The notes below the pieces were generated by a model, which was not told the origin of the DNA, did not search any database, and saw nothing but the letters and a program-made list of their open reading frames with translations. From NCBI GenBank assembly GCA_026929865.2, contig CM049410.1, forward strand, positions 19,554,001-19,618,000: 64,000 bases of DNA, written 5' to 3'. This DNA is from Hyperoplus lanceolatus (lineage: Eukaryota > Chordata > Actinopteri > Uranoscopiformes > Ammodytidae). A program made the position numbers and the translations under genes. Shown piece after piece: positions 27,534-40,200 of the stretch (within the stretch, counting starts at the first letter, position 1; every line of letters begins with the position of its first letter).

Positions 27534-29174
27534 CTACACAGTGGTCTCTCCTTGTTTGCCATTTGTCAACCTGGTGTAGAATTTATGCCAGGACTGTAGG
27601 GTCTTTCCGGACCAGATCCAGAACCCGGAGGTGATGCCCACTATCAGTGTCATCAGGTACTTGATCATGTAGACGGTGAAGTCCGGAGTCATGCGGGGCC
27701 CTGTCTGCATGGGGCAGGGGATGGCCAGGCCCCTGCAGTTATGGCTGACCCAGCTGCGCTCCCAGTGCGGGCGGAAGGCCTGCTCGTAGAAGAAGCAGGC
27801 GATGACGATGGTGGCGGGCACGGTGTAGAGCACGCTGAACACCCCAATGCGCACCATCAGACGCTCCAGCTTCTCTGTCTTGGTGCCATCGTGTTTCATG
27901 ATGGTGCGGATTCGGAACAGCGACACGAAGCCGGCCAGCAGGAAGGAGGTGCCAATGAAGAGGTAGATGAAGAGAGGGGCCAACACGAAGCCTCGCATGG
28001 GGTCCAGGTTACTGAGGCTGACGAAGCAGACGCCGCTGAGCACGTCCCCCTCGATCTGACCGATAGCCAGCACGCTGATGGTCTTGACGGCGGGCACTGC
28101 CCAGGCCGCCAGGTGGAAATACTGGGAGTGTGCCTCGATGGCCTCGTGGCCCCACTTCATACCTGCTGCAAGGAACCAGGTGAGGGACAGGATGACCCAC
28201 CAGATGGAGCTGGCCATGCTGAAGAAGTAGAGCATCATGAAGAGGATGGTGCAACCTTCCTTTTTGGTGCCCTGGACCATGGTTTTATAGCCATCCGGGG
28301 TAAAACTGTCATTGCAGACCACTTTGTCCCCCAGGAAGTATCCAGCTATGTAAGCTATGGAGACCATAGTGTAGCAGCCGGACAGGAAGATGATGGGTCG
28401 CTCGGGGTATCTGAAGCGCGTCATGTCCACTAAATAGGTAGTTACTGTGAATAATGTTGAGGCACAACAAAGCACAGACCAGACCAGGATCCATAAGCGG
28501 GAGAACTGAATCTCTTTGTCACTGAAAAACATGTTCCCACCACTCCTCGTTGGCTCACAGGGAGCTGCACAGTCCTTCTCGTCTAAAAACTTGTAATTCA
28601 GATATGGGGGCACTCTGAGAACAGGCGGACAACGGAAGGGCCTCCCATGTGTGGGTATCATTGAGATGTCCTGGGTCCCTGGCACAGGCATGATGGGTGG
28701 GACGGTGGCGGCGGAGGAGTCGTTTTGACCCACACAGATCTGTCCGTCTCCCTGCACGGGGAAGTTTTCGCAGCGCAGTCGGTCGGGCCACTGGAAGCCA
28801 AACTTATTCATGAGAGCCTCGCAGCCCTGCTTGGCTCTCTCGCAAATTGACCTGCACGGAGGGATGGCCTTCTCCAATACCGTACACACAGGCGCATACA
28901 TAGAGCACAGAAAGAATTTCAAATCGGGCGAGCACTGTACTTTTACAAGCGGGTAAAACTGGTGCACTTCAAGCCCTGCGTCCTCCTGGTTGTAATGGCC
29001 CACTAAATTGGGCATGATGGTTTGGTTATAGGCTATGTCCGTGCACAGAGGTATTGAGATCGGCTGACAAAATCCATGCTCCGGGAGGACTATTCCGTTG
29101 TCTCCTTGATACTGGGCTGAAATCAGCAGCGGCAGCAGGAGTGCAACACACCAGCAGGTCTTGCAAAAAATCAT
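27534..29174 (-). CDS. fzd2: Frizzled-2, Wnt receptor
   Basis: Single-exon 546-aa Frizzled. The order is: signal peptide ([20 protein letters not shown]), cysteine-rich Wnt-binding domain at about 30-155 with the expected ten cysteines ([32 protein letters not shown]), a linker, seven membrane segments from about 226 to 515, the KTLQSW Dishevelled-binding motif at 524-529, and C-terminal ETTV, a PDZ ligand. An N-glycosylation site (YNQT) lies in the cysteine-rich domain. Human FZD2 is 565 aa, so the protein is full length. FZD1, FZD2 and FZD7 are close relatives. FZD2 is chosen because the tail reads [15 protein letters not shown], like FZD2, and because meioc and ccdc43 follow, as in human. 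It acts at the plasma membrane in canonical and planar-polarity Wnt signalling. The start is the first Met before a good signal peptide. Confidence 0.93.
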   Translation of the reverse strand: MIFCKTCWCVALLLPLLISAQYQGDNGIVLPEHGFCQPISIPLCTDIAYNQTIMPNLVGHYNQEDAGLEVHQFYPLVKVQCSPDLKFFLCSMYAPVCTVLEKAIPPCRSICERAKQGCEALMNKFGFQWPDRLRCENFPVQGDGQICVGQNDSSAATVPPIMPVPGTQDISMIPTHGRPFRCPPVLRVPPYLNYKFLDEKDCAAPCEPTRSGGNMFFSDKEIQFSRLWILVWSVLCCASTLFTVTTYLVDMTRFRYPERPIIFLSGCYTMVSIAYIAGYFLGDKVVCNDSFTPDGYKTMVQGTKKEGCTILFMMLYFFSMASSIWWVILSLTWFLAAGMKWGHEAIEAHSQYFHLAAWAVPAVKTISVLAIGQIEGDVLSGVCFVSLSNLDPMRGFVLAPLFIYLFIGTSFLLAGFVSLFRIRTIMKHDGTKTEKLERLMVRIGVFSVLYTVPATIVIACFFYEQAFRPHWERSWVSHNCRGLAIPCPMQTGPRMTPDFTVYMIKYLMTLIVGITSGFWIWSGKTLQSWHKFYTRLTNGKQGETTV

Positions 29175-29423
29175 TTTCCCGAAGTTTGAAACAACAACTT
29201 CAAGCCGATAAACTTGCCGAAAATGTTCTTAGTGTGTAATCATTAGTTCTACAGACCGTTCTTGAGCGAGAGTAACTTCCTAAAGTGAAAACTCCGGCGG
29301 TGAAGACCTGAACGCTGCTCTCCGCTTTGAAAACTGCTGGCTGACTTTTTTCTTTTCCACAACTCCGATTCTCTCACAAGTGTCAAGGCAGCCACAATAC
29401 GACACCTAACGTCCGGTCATAGC

Positions 29424-29429
29424 TTTATA
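29424..29429 (-). promoter_or_regulatory. Candidate TATA box for fzd2
   Basis: TATAAA on the minus strand, 250 bp upstream of the fzd2 ATG. A start site about 25-30 bp downstream would give a 5'UTR near 220 nt. This is inferred from position only. Confidence 0.35.
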
Positions 29430-30540
29430 AATAAAATCCCGACTGAAGAATGTAACGTTTCACCTGGATTATTTGCCAACACAACAGCAGAGCACGAATA
29501 TTTAAAATAATGAACGACTAATATATAGGCAAGCCTTTATATATGTATCTCATCAAGAGTAGGCCTACTAACCAATAGTGGGCTTAGGTGTTTTTTTTTT
29601 GATAGGCCCACCAACATCGACATCTAATAATAGATAGCCTATAGGACGTATCCTATGTATAGGATGTATCCTATAGGCTATGTATAGGCTATCTATTAGA
29701 TGTCAAAGACATTAATTGATTAACGAATTTAAATAAAATGCAATAGGCCTAGTATTACTTTTTGTAGGCCAACAGCTTTGCAAAGTGTAGGCTATACTTT
29801 TATTTTGAAGGGACTGCCGCTTGTGCACTTGTATTTTTGTCGAGTTTCGTGTAACTTGACTCCGCAGCTGGATTGCGTGGCCCAACCATGGACATATAAA
29901 GAAAGGGCCCAACCAGACTTTCCGAAGGAGGGGGTAGTTTTCCATCAAACGTCCATGTAATGTTCTTAACCCACATCAACATTTGACGATAAAGCAATCC
30001 ATAAATCTGATTGGGAACCATTGAACATTTAAATAAATTTGATTTGAAGTGTATCTGCTGTAGTTAAATTTAGGTTTAGTGAAAAAAAAGCTAAACAGGA
30101 CTGAATCGAATAAAACTGAAGGTTGCTTAAAAATATATTTAAAACATAATAGAAAGTTATTTATATGGGTACTTATGATCATGATAATAATAATGTGTAT
30201 AATATAATGTGTACATCTTAAATGTATCTAAACGTGTGTCAGTATATTACCGTGTTTAACCATAATGGCAGGACCACCTGTTTCATAATGCTATTCCACC
30301 ATGGCCTACTACTACAGTATGGGGGAGGGGCAGGAGAGGGGGAGGGCGTGACACCAGATGTTGGTTGCTATGCGCTTGGATCTCCTACTTGATGTCGATT
30401 GGACCGAAACTGGAACCCCTCGGGCTCAGCCAATGTGCGTTCAGGTCTCGAGGGCGATATCGAACGTCTCTAGGGGTGAGGGGAAGGGGGCACGAGAGCA
30501 CTTAATGATAATGTACTAACAACGAAGAAAACTGTTAAAC
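29430..30540. other. Divergent intergenic region between fzd2 and meioc
   Basis: About 1.1 kb shared upstream DNA for fzd2 (minus) and meioc (plus). It contains an AT-rich stretch, a hairpin made of CCTATAGGC-type repeats at 29621-29702, and a G-rich segment at 30318-30350. The part nearest meioc (30350-30490) is richer in GC and CpG. No ORF is credible. Confidence 0.5.
29621..29702. repeat. Imperfect hairpin upstream of fzd2
   Basis: CATCTAATA…ATAGATAGCCTATAGGA on the left pairs with TCCTATAGGCTATGTATAGGCTATCTATTAGATG on the right, with an inserted repeat of GGCTAT. Internal short palindromes (TCCTATAGGA-like) give several alternative folds. Confidence 0.75.
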
Positions 30541-30571
30541 TTCAAAAGCCCCCGTTACTTTATTAACGCAG
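30541..30571 (+). other. meioc: meioc non-coding first exon, 3' end
   Basis: A strong splice donor CAG|GTAAGTAA follows position 30571. The next acceptor (…TTTTACCAG, ending 30831) directly precedes the start codon. This implies a 5'UTR exon ending at 30571; its start cannot be placed. Confidence 0.5.
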
Positions 30572-30831
30572 GTAAGTAATTCCCGTGTTGTGGTCAGATA
30601 ACTTGGTTCGTAAGGTCTAAGTTAGCCAATAATCGTCCGGCAGGGAATTAGTATTAATATAGAGGTTAAATCTGAATTAGCCAAGTGAGGCTCGACATTT
30701 TGCTAGCTTACTCCACTAACGTTAACGGCTAAAAATGCTAGATGATTAGCTCTCTCTTGAAAAGCAGTTAGCTAATCATTTATGTGTCGTCTAAGGTTAT
30801 ATCAAATATTTTTTACCTTGTGTTTTACCAG

Positions 30832-33800
30832 ATGATTAATGGAGTAAGAATCAGGCCGAGTTCAAGGGAGTTCAGAATGGCATTTGAGGGGCATCAGAGT
30901 ACTTTTTCAAACTCACTCTTCCCCTCATACCAGCGGCAGGTAAGCTTGAACTTTACGGTCAGAACAACGATATTTTATATTTATGATAGGAGATGGTGAA
31001 AATACTTTTGAATTATCTATACTATAGTTACCCATCTTCATTAAAATATATATTATGGGACAGATGATCCCTTAACTTTTTCTTCTTTGACATAGCCTAT
31101 TGTGCTCATTAGAAATAAGGTTCTTCCCACTTGGGCAGTCCTAATTACGATTTGTCGCATTCAAGTGCTCTGGTCGGAAATAAACAAACACAATGGACCA
31201 TAGACATAAAGTTTTTTTTTTCTTAAATGTTTTTTTTTATCACCAACATTTACTACATAGATTATTTGTGTTAAAGAGGCTAAATGAAAAGCATAAAATG
31301 CGCATTCTCCGTTGTGTAGGCCTAACTGACGTTTTGATAGCTGTGTGTTGTCCCTTTTTTGGTTGTTTCAGTGAATTAGGGGTTACCATATTCTTTTTTA
31401 CTAGCCATTGTTGACACTGATATCCCGTTTCCAGTCGTTTTTGCCGCCTAAACGTCACATCTCGGGTATCTTTGAAATGTCCCACTTGTAATTACTTATG
31501 TATTCAAATTATGATTCCTTGATCTACAGATACATGTATATTGTTTATCTTTAAGAATATGAAAAATATATCACATATGTTTTTGTTTTCTGTTTTTAGT
31601 CTCAATCAGCACTATTCTTCAATAGTTTGAAGCTTCTCTTGCACCTAAACAATTGTTTCAATAAAATTTGTAATTTGCATCAATGTGCTTTGTGTGAAGG
31701 AGAACGTTTTTAAAGCTTCAGATTGATTCATTCTTTCTTTTAACTCTTATTTAGGCCAGTGTACATGTAGCTGGTGGAAACAGTGGCAGCATGGCATTGC
31801 CCTTCGTTTCGGTCCCCAGTGTCTCAATGCAGGAACAGGACACAGCATCCTACGTGCCTTGGTCTCACAATGCTCATGATGATCCCTATGGTCTCATCAG
31901 TTGTGCGCAGAACAGCACTAAAAGCAGGTATTTCGTTTAAATAGTTTTTGGTGTTATTCCTCAGTGCACCTCAATAGCATTCGGTAATCAAGCTGCTTTT
32001 CTGTCCAATCAAAATAGGCTTGGGATTTATTCAGAGGCGGTTAAAAGTGGAGTCAGCGATTCTGGAGAACTTGTTGTCAAAATCACATTTTGTCATAATC
32101 ACAATTATTATTATAGATTTTTTAACAATACTGTTAAATTAATGTTCTCAAAGAAAATACTAAATATACAGTAAAGTGCAATTTAGGGAACCTGTTTTCT
32201 ATATCTTGAAGGAAACCCACTGAAAATACCGATTGTGAAGGGGAGACTGATCTACAGGGTCTCGTGTCAAATATTTTGGATGAAGCAGATTCACAGACCA
32301 GCTACTTCAGTGAAGGGTATGTCAAGGTTTTGGTTTTTCACATTGTAAGGTCTGGAATATAATACAGTATTGACAGTTTAACAAATGATAATATTGGATA
32401 TTTTTAGTTTTTAATCCTATTTTTTTTTTTACACCAACATTAAAGAAAGTCCTATATTTTTCTCTTAGGGGTCTGCCTACATGTAATCCTGTTTGGTCTC
32501 CAAAGACTTTGAGAGCAGAACTGCTGCAATATTTTCAGTCAGAGGCTAAATTGCAACAAAACCCTACCTTCCCTCCAAACTTTGCATCCCGTGAGGCTTT
32601 AAGTAAAGGACAGGCACAGTCACTGGACAACAATGTTGAAGATTTTTGTCAACAGTCCAATGGCCCTGCTACCAATCAACAATGGCTTTATAACTTGCCA
32701 AACGGAGACCGGGACAACTACACATCCCGTCCTCAAAAACTGCCTCCTGGTTTACCTATTCCCAACACAGGAAACAACTTTCCGACACAGATGCAACAAA
32801 GTAGATATGACAACACGTCAACTGATAGAGACAGAGGCAATAGTCAGCCTATGAATAACTTCCCAGATCTCAGTAATGTGTTCAGACCTCAAAGTGAAAT
32901 GAACAACTCCAGCTTTCGTCCTTATTATGAAGAGCACTACAACCAGAGCAGCACCAAGCCCATAGGTAACGAGCAACATGCGTCACAAGACATTAACCAA
33001 CTGGTCAGCAGTTTTCAGTCATTCATGGCTGGTGAGCACGATAGCTTATGTCATGGAGACTTTCCAAACATGCACCGGCAGACATTGGGCATGCCCCATG
33101 AAGACGGCATGGTTGAACGATGGAAAATCACCAGTCCTGCAATGTCAACACAAAGTGCTCCTGCGATGCAGACCCAAAAACAACTGATGGGAGAGCTTGG
33201 GAGAGTGCACATGGAAAGAAATGGAGGTGTGAGGAGACAAGCATTTAGGCGTGATACTTTTCAAGATCTACCTGGTTTCAGCCCTCAAAACACAGATTAC
33301 TTCCAGCAACCAAAGCCATTCTCTACATCTTTAAACCCAACAAACCAATACCAAAGCAAGATGGCGGTGCACAGAGAGAACACTTCACTCCCCCTCAGCA
33401 TGAGCATGAACCAATATTCAAAGCATCACATTCAGCAGAGCCAGATCAAGCCACAGATGCAGAAAGAGAAAAAGAGGATGCATATATCTGGTTTTCTGGG
33501 AGAAGGCTTCTCTTCAAGACCAGTAGTAAACAACAGCATGAGAGAAAAGAAACCATCTCTCTCACCAAACCCATACTTTGACCACATGGGGAGCACGCAC
33601 TCGCAATTTCAGAGATTTGAAGGAGGAAACGGCATGGTCGGTGCAGGGAATTCACAGCAGTTCATGCCTCTCATGTATAATGTAAATGACCACAGAAGGC
33701 AGTCCAGCATACCCATCAACTCCTCTAACTTCAGCTCTAGTTCCACAATTCCTTATGGAAGTGGTGTCCCTCAAATGGATGTGGGTAATATGATGTCAAC

Positions 33801-35185
33801 CAACGATTCTGCAGCTTTCAACTCTTATGTGGGTGACATGGTGACCCGCAGAGGAGAGAGCACTTATCATGGCATAGGCTCAGCTATGACAACTTCAATG
33901 GGGATGAATCAAGGAGGACCAATGACCCAGATGTACGTCTACCTGGACGAGTGTTATGAGCAGTGGAGGTGCTTGGAGAAAGAGAGAAAGAGGGTATGCT
34001 TTCTAAATCTGATTTTTGTGTTAAGTTAGAATTTTTTGTGAATTGCTTTTTCATGTGGGTGAATATTGTATGGATATTACAAATTTTCATTTTTGTTAGC
34101 CAAACTTTTTTTCCTGAGTTTGAACTTTTTTGTTGTGTTGCAAGTGGTTGACATGTTCTCACTTGTTTTCTCTTTCAGGCAGAGGTCATTCTTACCAAGA
34201 CATTCTTGGGGAAAAGGACTGCACCAGTGACCAACACTAACTTAGCCAAAACTCCACCAAATCCCACAAGAGTCGACTACCTCATCGTTAATCAGATGAG
34301 AGAACAAGCAAGGGTGAGACCACTGAATTAATTGTTTCCATACTGCCATCTACAGGTGAAATATTTCACCTACTTGTTATGTTCTTATACTGTAATTGCA
34401 GCTTTATTTGGCAGAGCCATGGCTTTGGCTGCTTTGTGGAGTGGTTCCCTGTCCAGTTGAAAGTTAAAATCCTCTTTTATAAATAATTTCCCTTATATGT
34501 TCCTTGATATATGTTGTATCACCCTTGTTTTGGAATATTTAGTGCATTTTCAATAAAATAAAATAAAATCACACATGTTTAAAGCAAATAACGTACATGG
34601 AGAAAGCATAGATACTCCACAAAGTAAATATTGCTGCTGGAGCAACAGTCGTTGAATACTATTAAGAAATACACTTCTAACACTGATGGGGTGTACTAGT
34701 GTTGATAATGTGTTTGTGTGTTGCAGGTGGCAAGCCTTTTGGATCGAATGGAGTGTCTGCAAAACATTACCTTCCATAGCAACATCCACACAGCACTGAA
34801 CAGGCATCATATGGCTATTTGCATCACCCAGGCGCGACGCAAAGAGGAGATTGCAAACATGTCCAATCATCAGCAGCAGAGGGCTCATTTCACTGAAGAC
34901 AGAGGTAACTCATGCTGCAATGGTTGACATACAGTATGTGCAACTCTCTCAAATGCTGCCGACAATAAAAAGAAAATCTCTCTTTTTTATATAGATGTCC
35001 TGTTGTTGGTCATTGCACTGAAGGACCTAGCTGCCACCACAAGAAAGCTTCGCACAGCCCTGTACTGTGCTCTCCAGATGACGCTACCCAAAGCCGTCAA
35101 GAGACAGATCCCGCTTGTTGACAAGGAGCCCACAATCATAGAGAAGAGCCCCTCTCCGTTTGAGGGATACTCTTTTAGGATATGA
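30832..35185 (+). CDS. meioc: Meiosis-specific coiled-coil protein MEIOC
   Basis: Coding exons 30832-30939, 31755-31927, 32212-32316, 32469-33993, 34179-34313, 34727-34904 and 34995-35185, all GT-AG and in phase, give 804 aa. The C-terminal third matches the MEIOC family: YEQWRCLEKERKR at the end of the long exon, then VDYLIVNQMREQARV, SLLDRMECLQN, and ATTRKLRTALYCALQMTLPK near the end. An upstream LVSNILDEADSQTSYF block is also conserved. The long exon (residues about 129-637) is Asn/Gln/Ser-rich and looks disordered. In mammals MEIOC works with the RNA helicase YTHDC2 to let germ cells enter and hold meiotic prophase; in zebrafish it is needed for spermatogonial differentiation. The start ATG lies one base into exon 2 right after the acceptor and is the only Met before conserved sequence. 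The neighbour on the far side is ccdc43, as in human. Confidence 0.92.
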
Positions 35186-35649
35186 TTACGCATGCAGCAA
35201 GAATGAATTTAAGGTCTAGAGTAAATTAAAGCCACTCCTGATTATAAATTTCCCTTAGGCAACAGGGTCATATATATATTTAAAAAAAAGTTCTTATTTT
35301 ACCTACCTGCAAGTCTTTAGTGCCATTTTACCCACAACACAGTGATCACTGCAGAATATGAGCTGAGAAATTTGAAGCTTGATGATGGCTGCACTTTTTG
35401 GTACACATGAGCTTCAGGTGGCTAACTTTTGTCGTATAGGAATTGCATGAAATATAATTTATCCTGCTGCGTCTTAACTTCTTTTCATTCAATTAGTGTC
35501 AGTTCAAAATTAACGTGAGTCTTGCTCCATCACCGTTGTATTTAAAGGCACTATTTATGAGGAAGATTTCAGTGAATTCTTCATTGTTTTACTTATTTAT
35601 TGGAATGTACTAGAACCTCAGTTCTGTGTATTCCCAAGCGATAATTGAA

Positions 35650-36195
35650 TCATAAGGGCAGTAGTTTAAAATGAACATGCTTAATATTGAAATGTTTTCT
35701 AAAATGTTCCAATGCGCTTCTGCAGCTTAAGTTTTTCTTATGTAACCTTAACATGCTGTAATCAGAAAGTAATTTATCTGCAATCTTCTTAATTTTGAAC
35801 TGTGCCAAAAAAAATGTTGTTTTAAATTTAAATGTAATAATCACATTTTCCTTTGGAAACTTATATTTACGAATATCAATCCTATCAGTGAAATGTAAGA
35901 TACCTAAGTTAAAAAGTAATTTTCTGGATGCAATTGAGTCTTTCAAGACTTTATATCAGTAGTTTAATATGAATGCTAAATTATAAAATGTTTTCTGAAA
36001 TGTTACAATTAATTTCTGTAACTATTGTTTTTCTTCTGTTAATGGTTTTATCTATAATCTGCTCAAAGTTTAACTCTAACAAAGTAAACTGAAACTTAAA
36101 AAGTTCAGTGTTCTAAATCTCAATGTATTAATCACACTTTCCATTAAATGATTTTACGAAAGCATTATCAAATATTATTCTTATCAGTGACAGTT
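35650..36195 (+). repeat. Diverged tandem duplication in the meioc 3'UTR
   Basis: Two adjacent blocks of about 250-300 bp (35655-35955 and 35956-36195) share ordered motifs: GTAGTTTAAAATGAA/GTAGTTTAATATGAA, AAATGTTTTCTAAAATGTT/AAATGTTTTCTGAAATGTT, AATAATCACATTTTCC/ATTAATCACACTTTCC and CCTATCAGTGA/CTTATCAGTGA. Both lie before the meioc poly(A) signals. Confidence 0.7.
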
Positions 36196-36376
36196 TGCCA
36201 GCTATAAACCAAAGTTTGTATTAGTTTGCAGCGTAGTCGAGTAGCAGTTCACTAGAAGCATAGGTCTGTATCAACACTCCTGACTGTGCTCTGAATATGA
36301 GCACAGCTGTTCCATTCACTGTCATTTTAATTCTCATGTTGTTGTTTTTTACCTGTTACGTGTTCTGTAAATGGTA

Positions 36377-36393
36377 AATAAATAAAAAATAAA
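36377..36393 (+). terminator. meioc: meioc poly(A) signal cluster
   Basis: Three overlapping AATAAA hexamers within 17 bp, about 1.2 kb after the meioc stop codon. No better cluster lies between, so the transcript probably ends near 36400-36415. Confidence 0.6.
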
Positions 36394-36420
36394 GCAATCA
36401 AAATTCTGAAAATCTTTTTT

Positions 36421-36426
36421 TTTATT
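36421..36426 (-). terminator. ccdc43: Possible ccdc43 poly(A) signal
   Basis: TTTATT on the plus strand reads AATAAA on the minus strand, about 790 bp after the ccdc43 stop codon. If used, the ccdc43 3'UTR would contain the (CA)n tract at 37023-37128 and overlap the meioc 3' end. Other hexamers are possible. Confidence 0.35.
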
Positions 36427-37017
36427 AATTTAAAAAGATGATGAACCTCATTAGAAACATTCAAATGATGGTACATTTATATAGTTGAGGTATCATTTAG
36501 TAACCACTCCTTTGTTCTTATTCCCAAAACAAATGCATGGACAGCAATAAAACCTAAATTGAAATTTAAACAAAAATATTTTAACCTGATTGCATTCACA
36601 TAGAAGTTGTGCAGAAATCAAATGCATTAGTAAGTTTTTGGCACAGAGAGTAATAGCCAAAACTGTTACGGACTGAGTACTTTCATTCCTAATCAAAAAT
36701 TCCCATAATCATTCCAAATTGTGTTTCAAGTGTATATTGATTATTAAAGTTAAACTTTAGCTGAATTTTTTTTTTTACACTCCCTGAAACATTAGAAATA
36801 TTGGCAGAATTTTGGATATGCAATCATTTATCAACATAATGAGACTGAATATTACAATCATCATACGTTTTACATCTTCAGTCCTAGACAATCTGCTCGT
36901 ATCAGAATGCTAGAATTTTTTTTACAATTTGGACCTGCACACCAAGTACATTGTTCTTAACACATGATGATATGCAAAAAGTAATTAACAAGGAGGGTCT
37001 GATAAAGCCATGTTCTC

Positions 37018-37129
<112 letters not shown>

Positions 37130-37213
37130 CCAATGAGGTTTAGTGAAAAAGAGGCAATAGCTGTTGTTTTTTCATTTTAACTCTCAACAAACAATGAGTC
37201 CTTTCTCTAGGTC

Positions 37214-40200
37214 TTATCTCTTACGTTCTCCTTTCTGAGTACGCTTTTTCTCCTTCTCTTTCCTGTCCTGTTTGGCTAGCTTGTCCTTCTCGCGCTGCAT
37301 CTTGTCGCCTTCTTTCTTCTTCTGCGCGCCCTCGCGAGCATCATCCCGCTTCTGCTTCTGTCTGTTCAGCACCTCTTCCACGTTGGTGTTCTTAAACAGG
37401 GCTGACACTTTCAGTTAAGGACAGCTACGCGAAAGCAAAGAGTGCTGCTTGCGAATATATCATCCCTACATATTACCACTATGGAGTAGGGCTGCACAAT
37501 AAATATTAAACACGTGATCTTGATTCCTATTTCTATGCGATCTCATTTCTAAATAATGACGATTCTCTCATTTTATCCCTACGCATTAAAGTCATGCTGC
37601 ATGTTAATGTCTTGCTTGGGAACAATTCCAGCTGCTATATAAATGACAATTATTAGCTACACAATGTCAAACAAAAACATTCAGGCAAAACAACTTAAAA
37701 GATGTTATAACTTTTCCTCCTTGGAGACCCAAAGTGTTGACACTATAGGCTTATGTTTTTAACCAAGAAGCTTATAATACAGTGGTTAGTTGTCCAAACA
37801 GACTGGGTGCTACTAGGTTTAATTTCTTTAGATGATGTATGCTAAAGATGTTACTTTACATTCTTAGTTATGTTTTAAGGGTGTCTAAGTGTCAGTATTC
37901 GTCAATGTTTTTGTTGTATTAACACGATTTGTATGACAGAATTGTGATATTCTTGAGGAAATAAAATTGTGATTCACATTTAAGCAAGAAGTGTGCAGCC
38001 CTACTATGGAGGTGTATATAACAGGAGCAATGTTTTGTATATACAACTATTAAATTATCCATTCAAATTGCAATAAGTATCCCTGAATGCTTTTAGACAG
38101 CCTCTCATCATACACAGCTTTGGAAAGGATACATTTATCATTCGAAGTGAAGCAATTTTCCTCCTCTTCTTCCGCTTCAGTGCGTTTGTCAAGGAAATAA
38201 CTGACACGTCAATGATAATGACTGAATGGCAACATAAGAACATTTGCTTTTTTCCCCCGCTTGGGCTCATGGTGAAGTGGTTAGAGCCCCCACCTCCTCC
38301 CCCATGAGGCTCGGTCCTGGGTCGTTCTCTGCAAGTCATCCCCTCTCCACTTCCCCATTTTATCTCTGTCTCTACGAACTGTCTAATAAAGTAAAAATGC
38401 CCAAAACTTATCTTTAAAAAAATGGACAATGGACAGTCTGCTTTTTCATCTGTAACCGAAGGGAAACATATGGACCAAGCATTTCAATGTTATTTCAAGT
38501 CAAGGATATTCCTCGTCGTCTGTTACATTGGCGTATTGCGCAAGGAGGGCTTCTTTCCTGTTCTTCGACTCCTCGGTCACTTCCTTTTTTTTCACCACGA
38601 TCTGAGCTTGTTTCTCTATCAGACTGGCGATGGCCTGGACGTCGGCTACAGAGAAGGAATGACAAGAGCCTGCATGTCACTCTCAATATGAAGTTACACA
38701 AACAGGAGGAGCCACGAGGGGAATCCAAGACAGCATTGTGTTTATGAAAACAGTATGCATTTCCTCCTGTAATAACACTGAGAAATCAAACTCACTTAAA
38801 ACACTTCCTCAAAACAATACATACTCAGGAACTGTTTTTTATCTTATTTTTTTCATGAAATGTTCATCTCTACTAGCAGAGCCGGCCCAAGCCTTCAGGG
38901 GGCCCTAAGCGAAATATGATTAGGGGGCCCCTCTCCAATGTTAGCGCTGCTGAAACTATAGATCTTTGTTAAATATCATTCACACACCCAGTGTTTTCCG
39001 CTAGTGCCTCCACTTTGCAGCTGTGCGAAAATATTAGACAGCCGAGATTCAGACCCTCCTAGGGGGGCCCAGGGGTATGTCCCCCCTGGAGATTTTTTTA
39101 ACCTTTTTAAAGTGAAATGCATGAATCTGGTGCACTTTGAGAGGAAAATTAAGAGGCTAAATCTCAGAAATTTTCTGGAGACACTGGGTCAGATGAATTA
39201 GAAGCCATTGAAGAAAGACACATGGATTTTCCATAAAAATATTAATATAAAATGAAATATTATGGAGGGTCCTCTGGGTTGGGCTTGGAGCTCTTTTTCT
39301 TTTACGGGACATATTTCTCTGTAATATAATGAATGCATTTAAATGCAGTGAGAGGAACGAAGCAGAAGAACTCTGTTGTCCAGCTACTGTATCTTTTTTT
39401 CCACAGACAAGGCTGAAATAGGCTATAGACTATACACAGTGCATGGGCAACTGAGGGCAGCCCCATTTCCAATTGTTTTTAAATAAACTCAATACACACT
39501 GTGCAAGGATGTGAACGTGACATGATCAGATAATTTCGGATTACCTCCCAGATGAACTGATTACATTTTTAGGCTATTAATCATCTAGACCAAAAAATTA
39601 TATTAATTTTTTTTGTATAATAACTCACATTTGCACAATATGATGTTAATAGCAATTTTTTTCTTTTTGAGGGGGCCCCCCTGGCGGTCGGGGGCCCTAA
39701 GCGACCGCTTAGTTCGCTTATGCCTCGGGCCGGCTCTATCTACTAGAGTCAGAAGTGTCTTACACTCTGCTCGAAACTCATAGCAAACTATTTCAAACTG
39801 AAAGATGTAATCCCTGTGTATGTTTAGGGATTTAGTACAGATTCAGTAGCAAGCTGTCTTTTCTGTTAAGTCCAGTTTTAAATGATTCAATTAACTTTTT
39901 TTGTTAGTCTTTATATTTATTGTAGTTGCATTATAACTGTACAGTACTGCATGGGAAAATTCCTTACAAGAGTAGCTGCATTCAAAGTCCTTACTGAGAA
40001 AGAAATTGTAGGTATCAGCGAGACTGTGAGAAAGGGTGAATCAAAGTCACATAAATACCATCGTCTGATCTTTTGGCTGATCGGCTCTGGCACTCGGCCC
40101 ATTGCTTGATGATCTGTTTGCAGACATCTTCCATGGCGTCCTCATCCTGCACACAAAGGATGAGTTAGGCACAAGTCACAGCTCTGAAAGAGCACACAAA

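Noticed and set aside
27741..28433. 230-codon plus-strand open frame
   Set aside because: It is the antisense of the fzd2 coding sequence; its His/Asp/Glu-rich translation is a shadow of conserved GC-rich codons.
27534..29174. Naming the Frizzled gene fzd7
   Set aside because: The cysteine-rich domain is equally close to FZD7, but the FYTRLTN…ETTV tail and linkage to meioc and ccdc43 favour fzd2.
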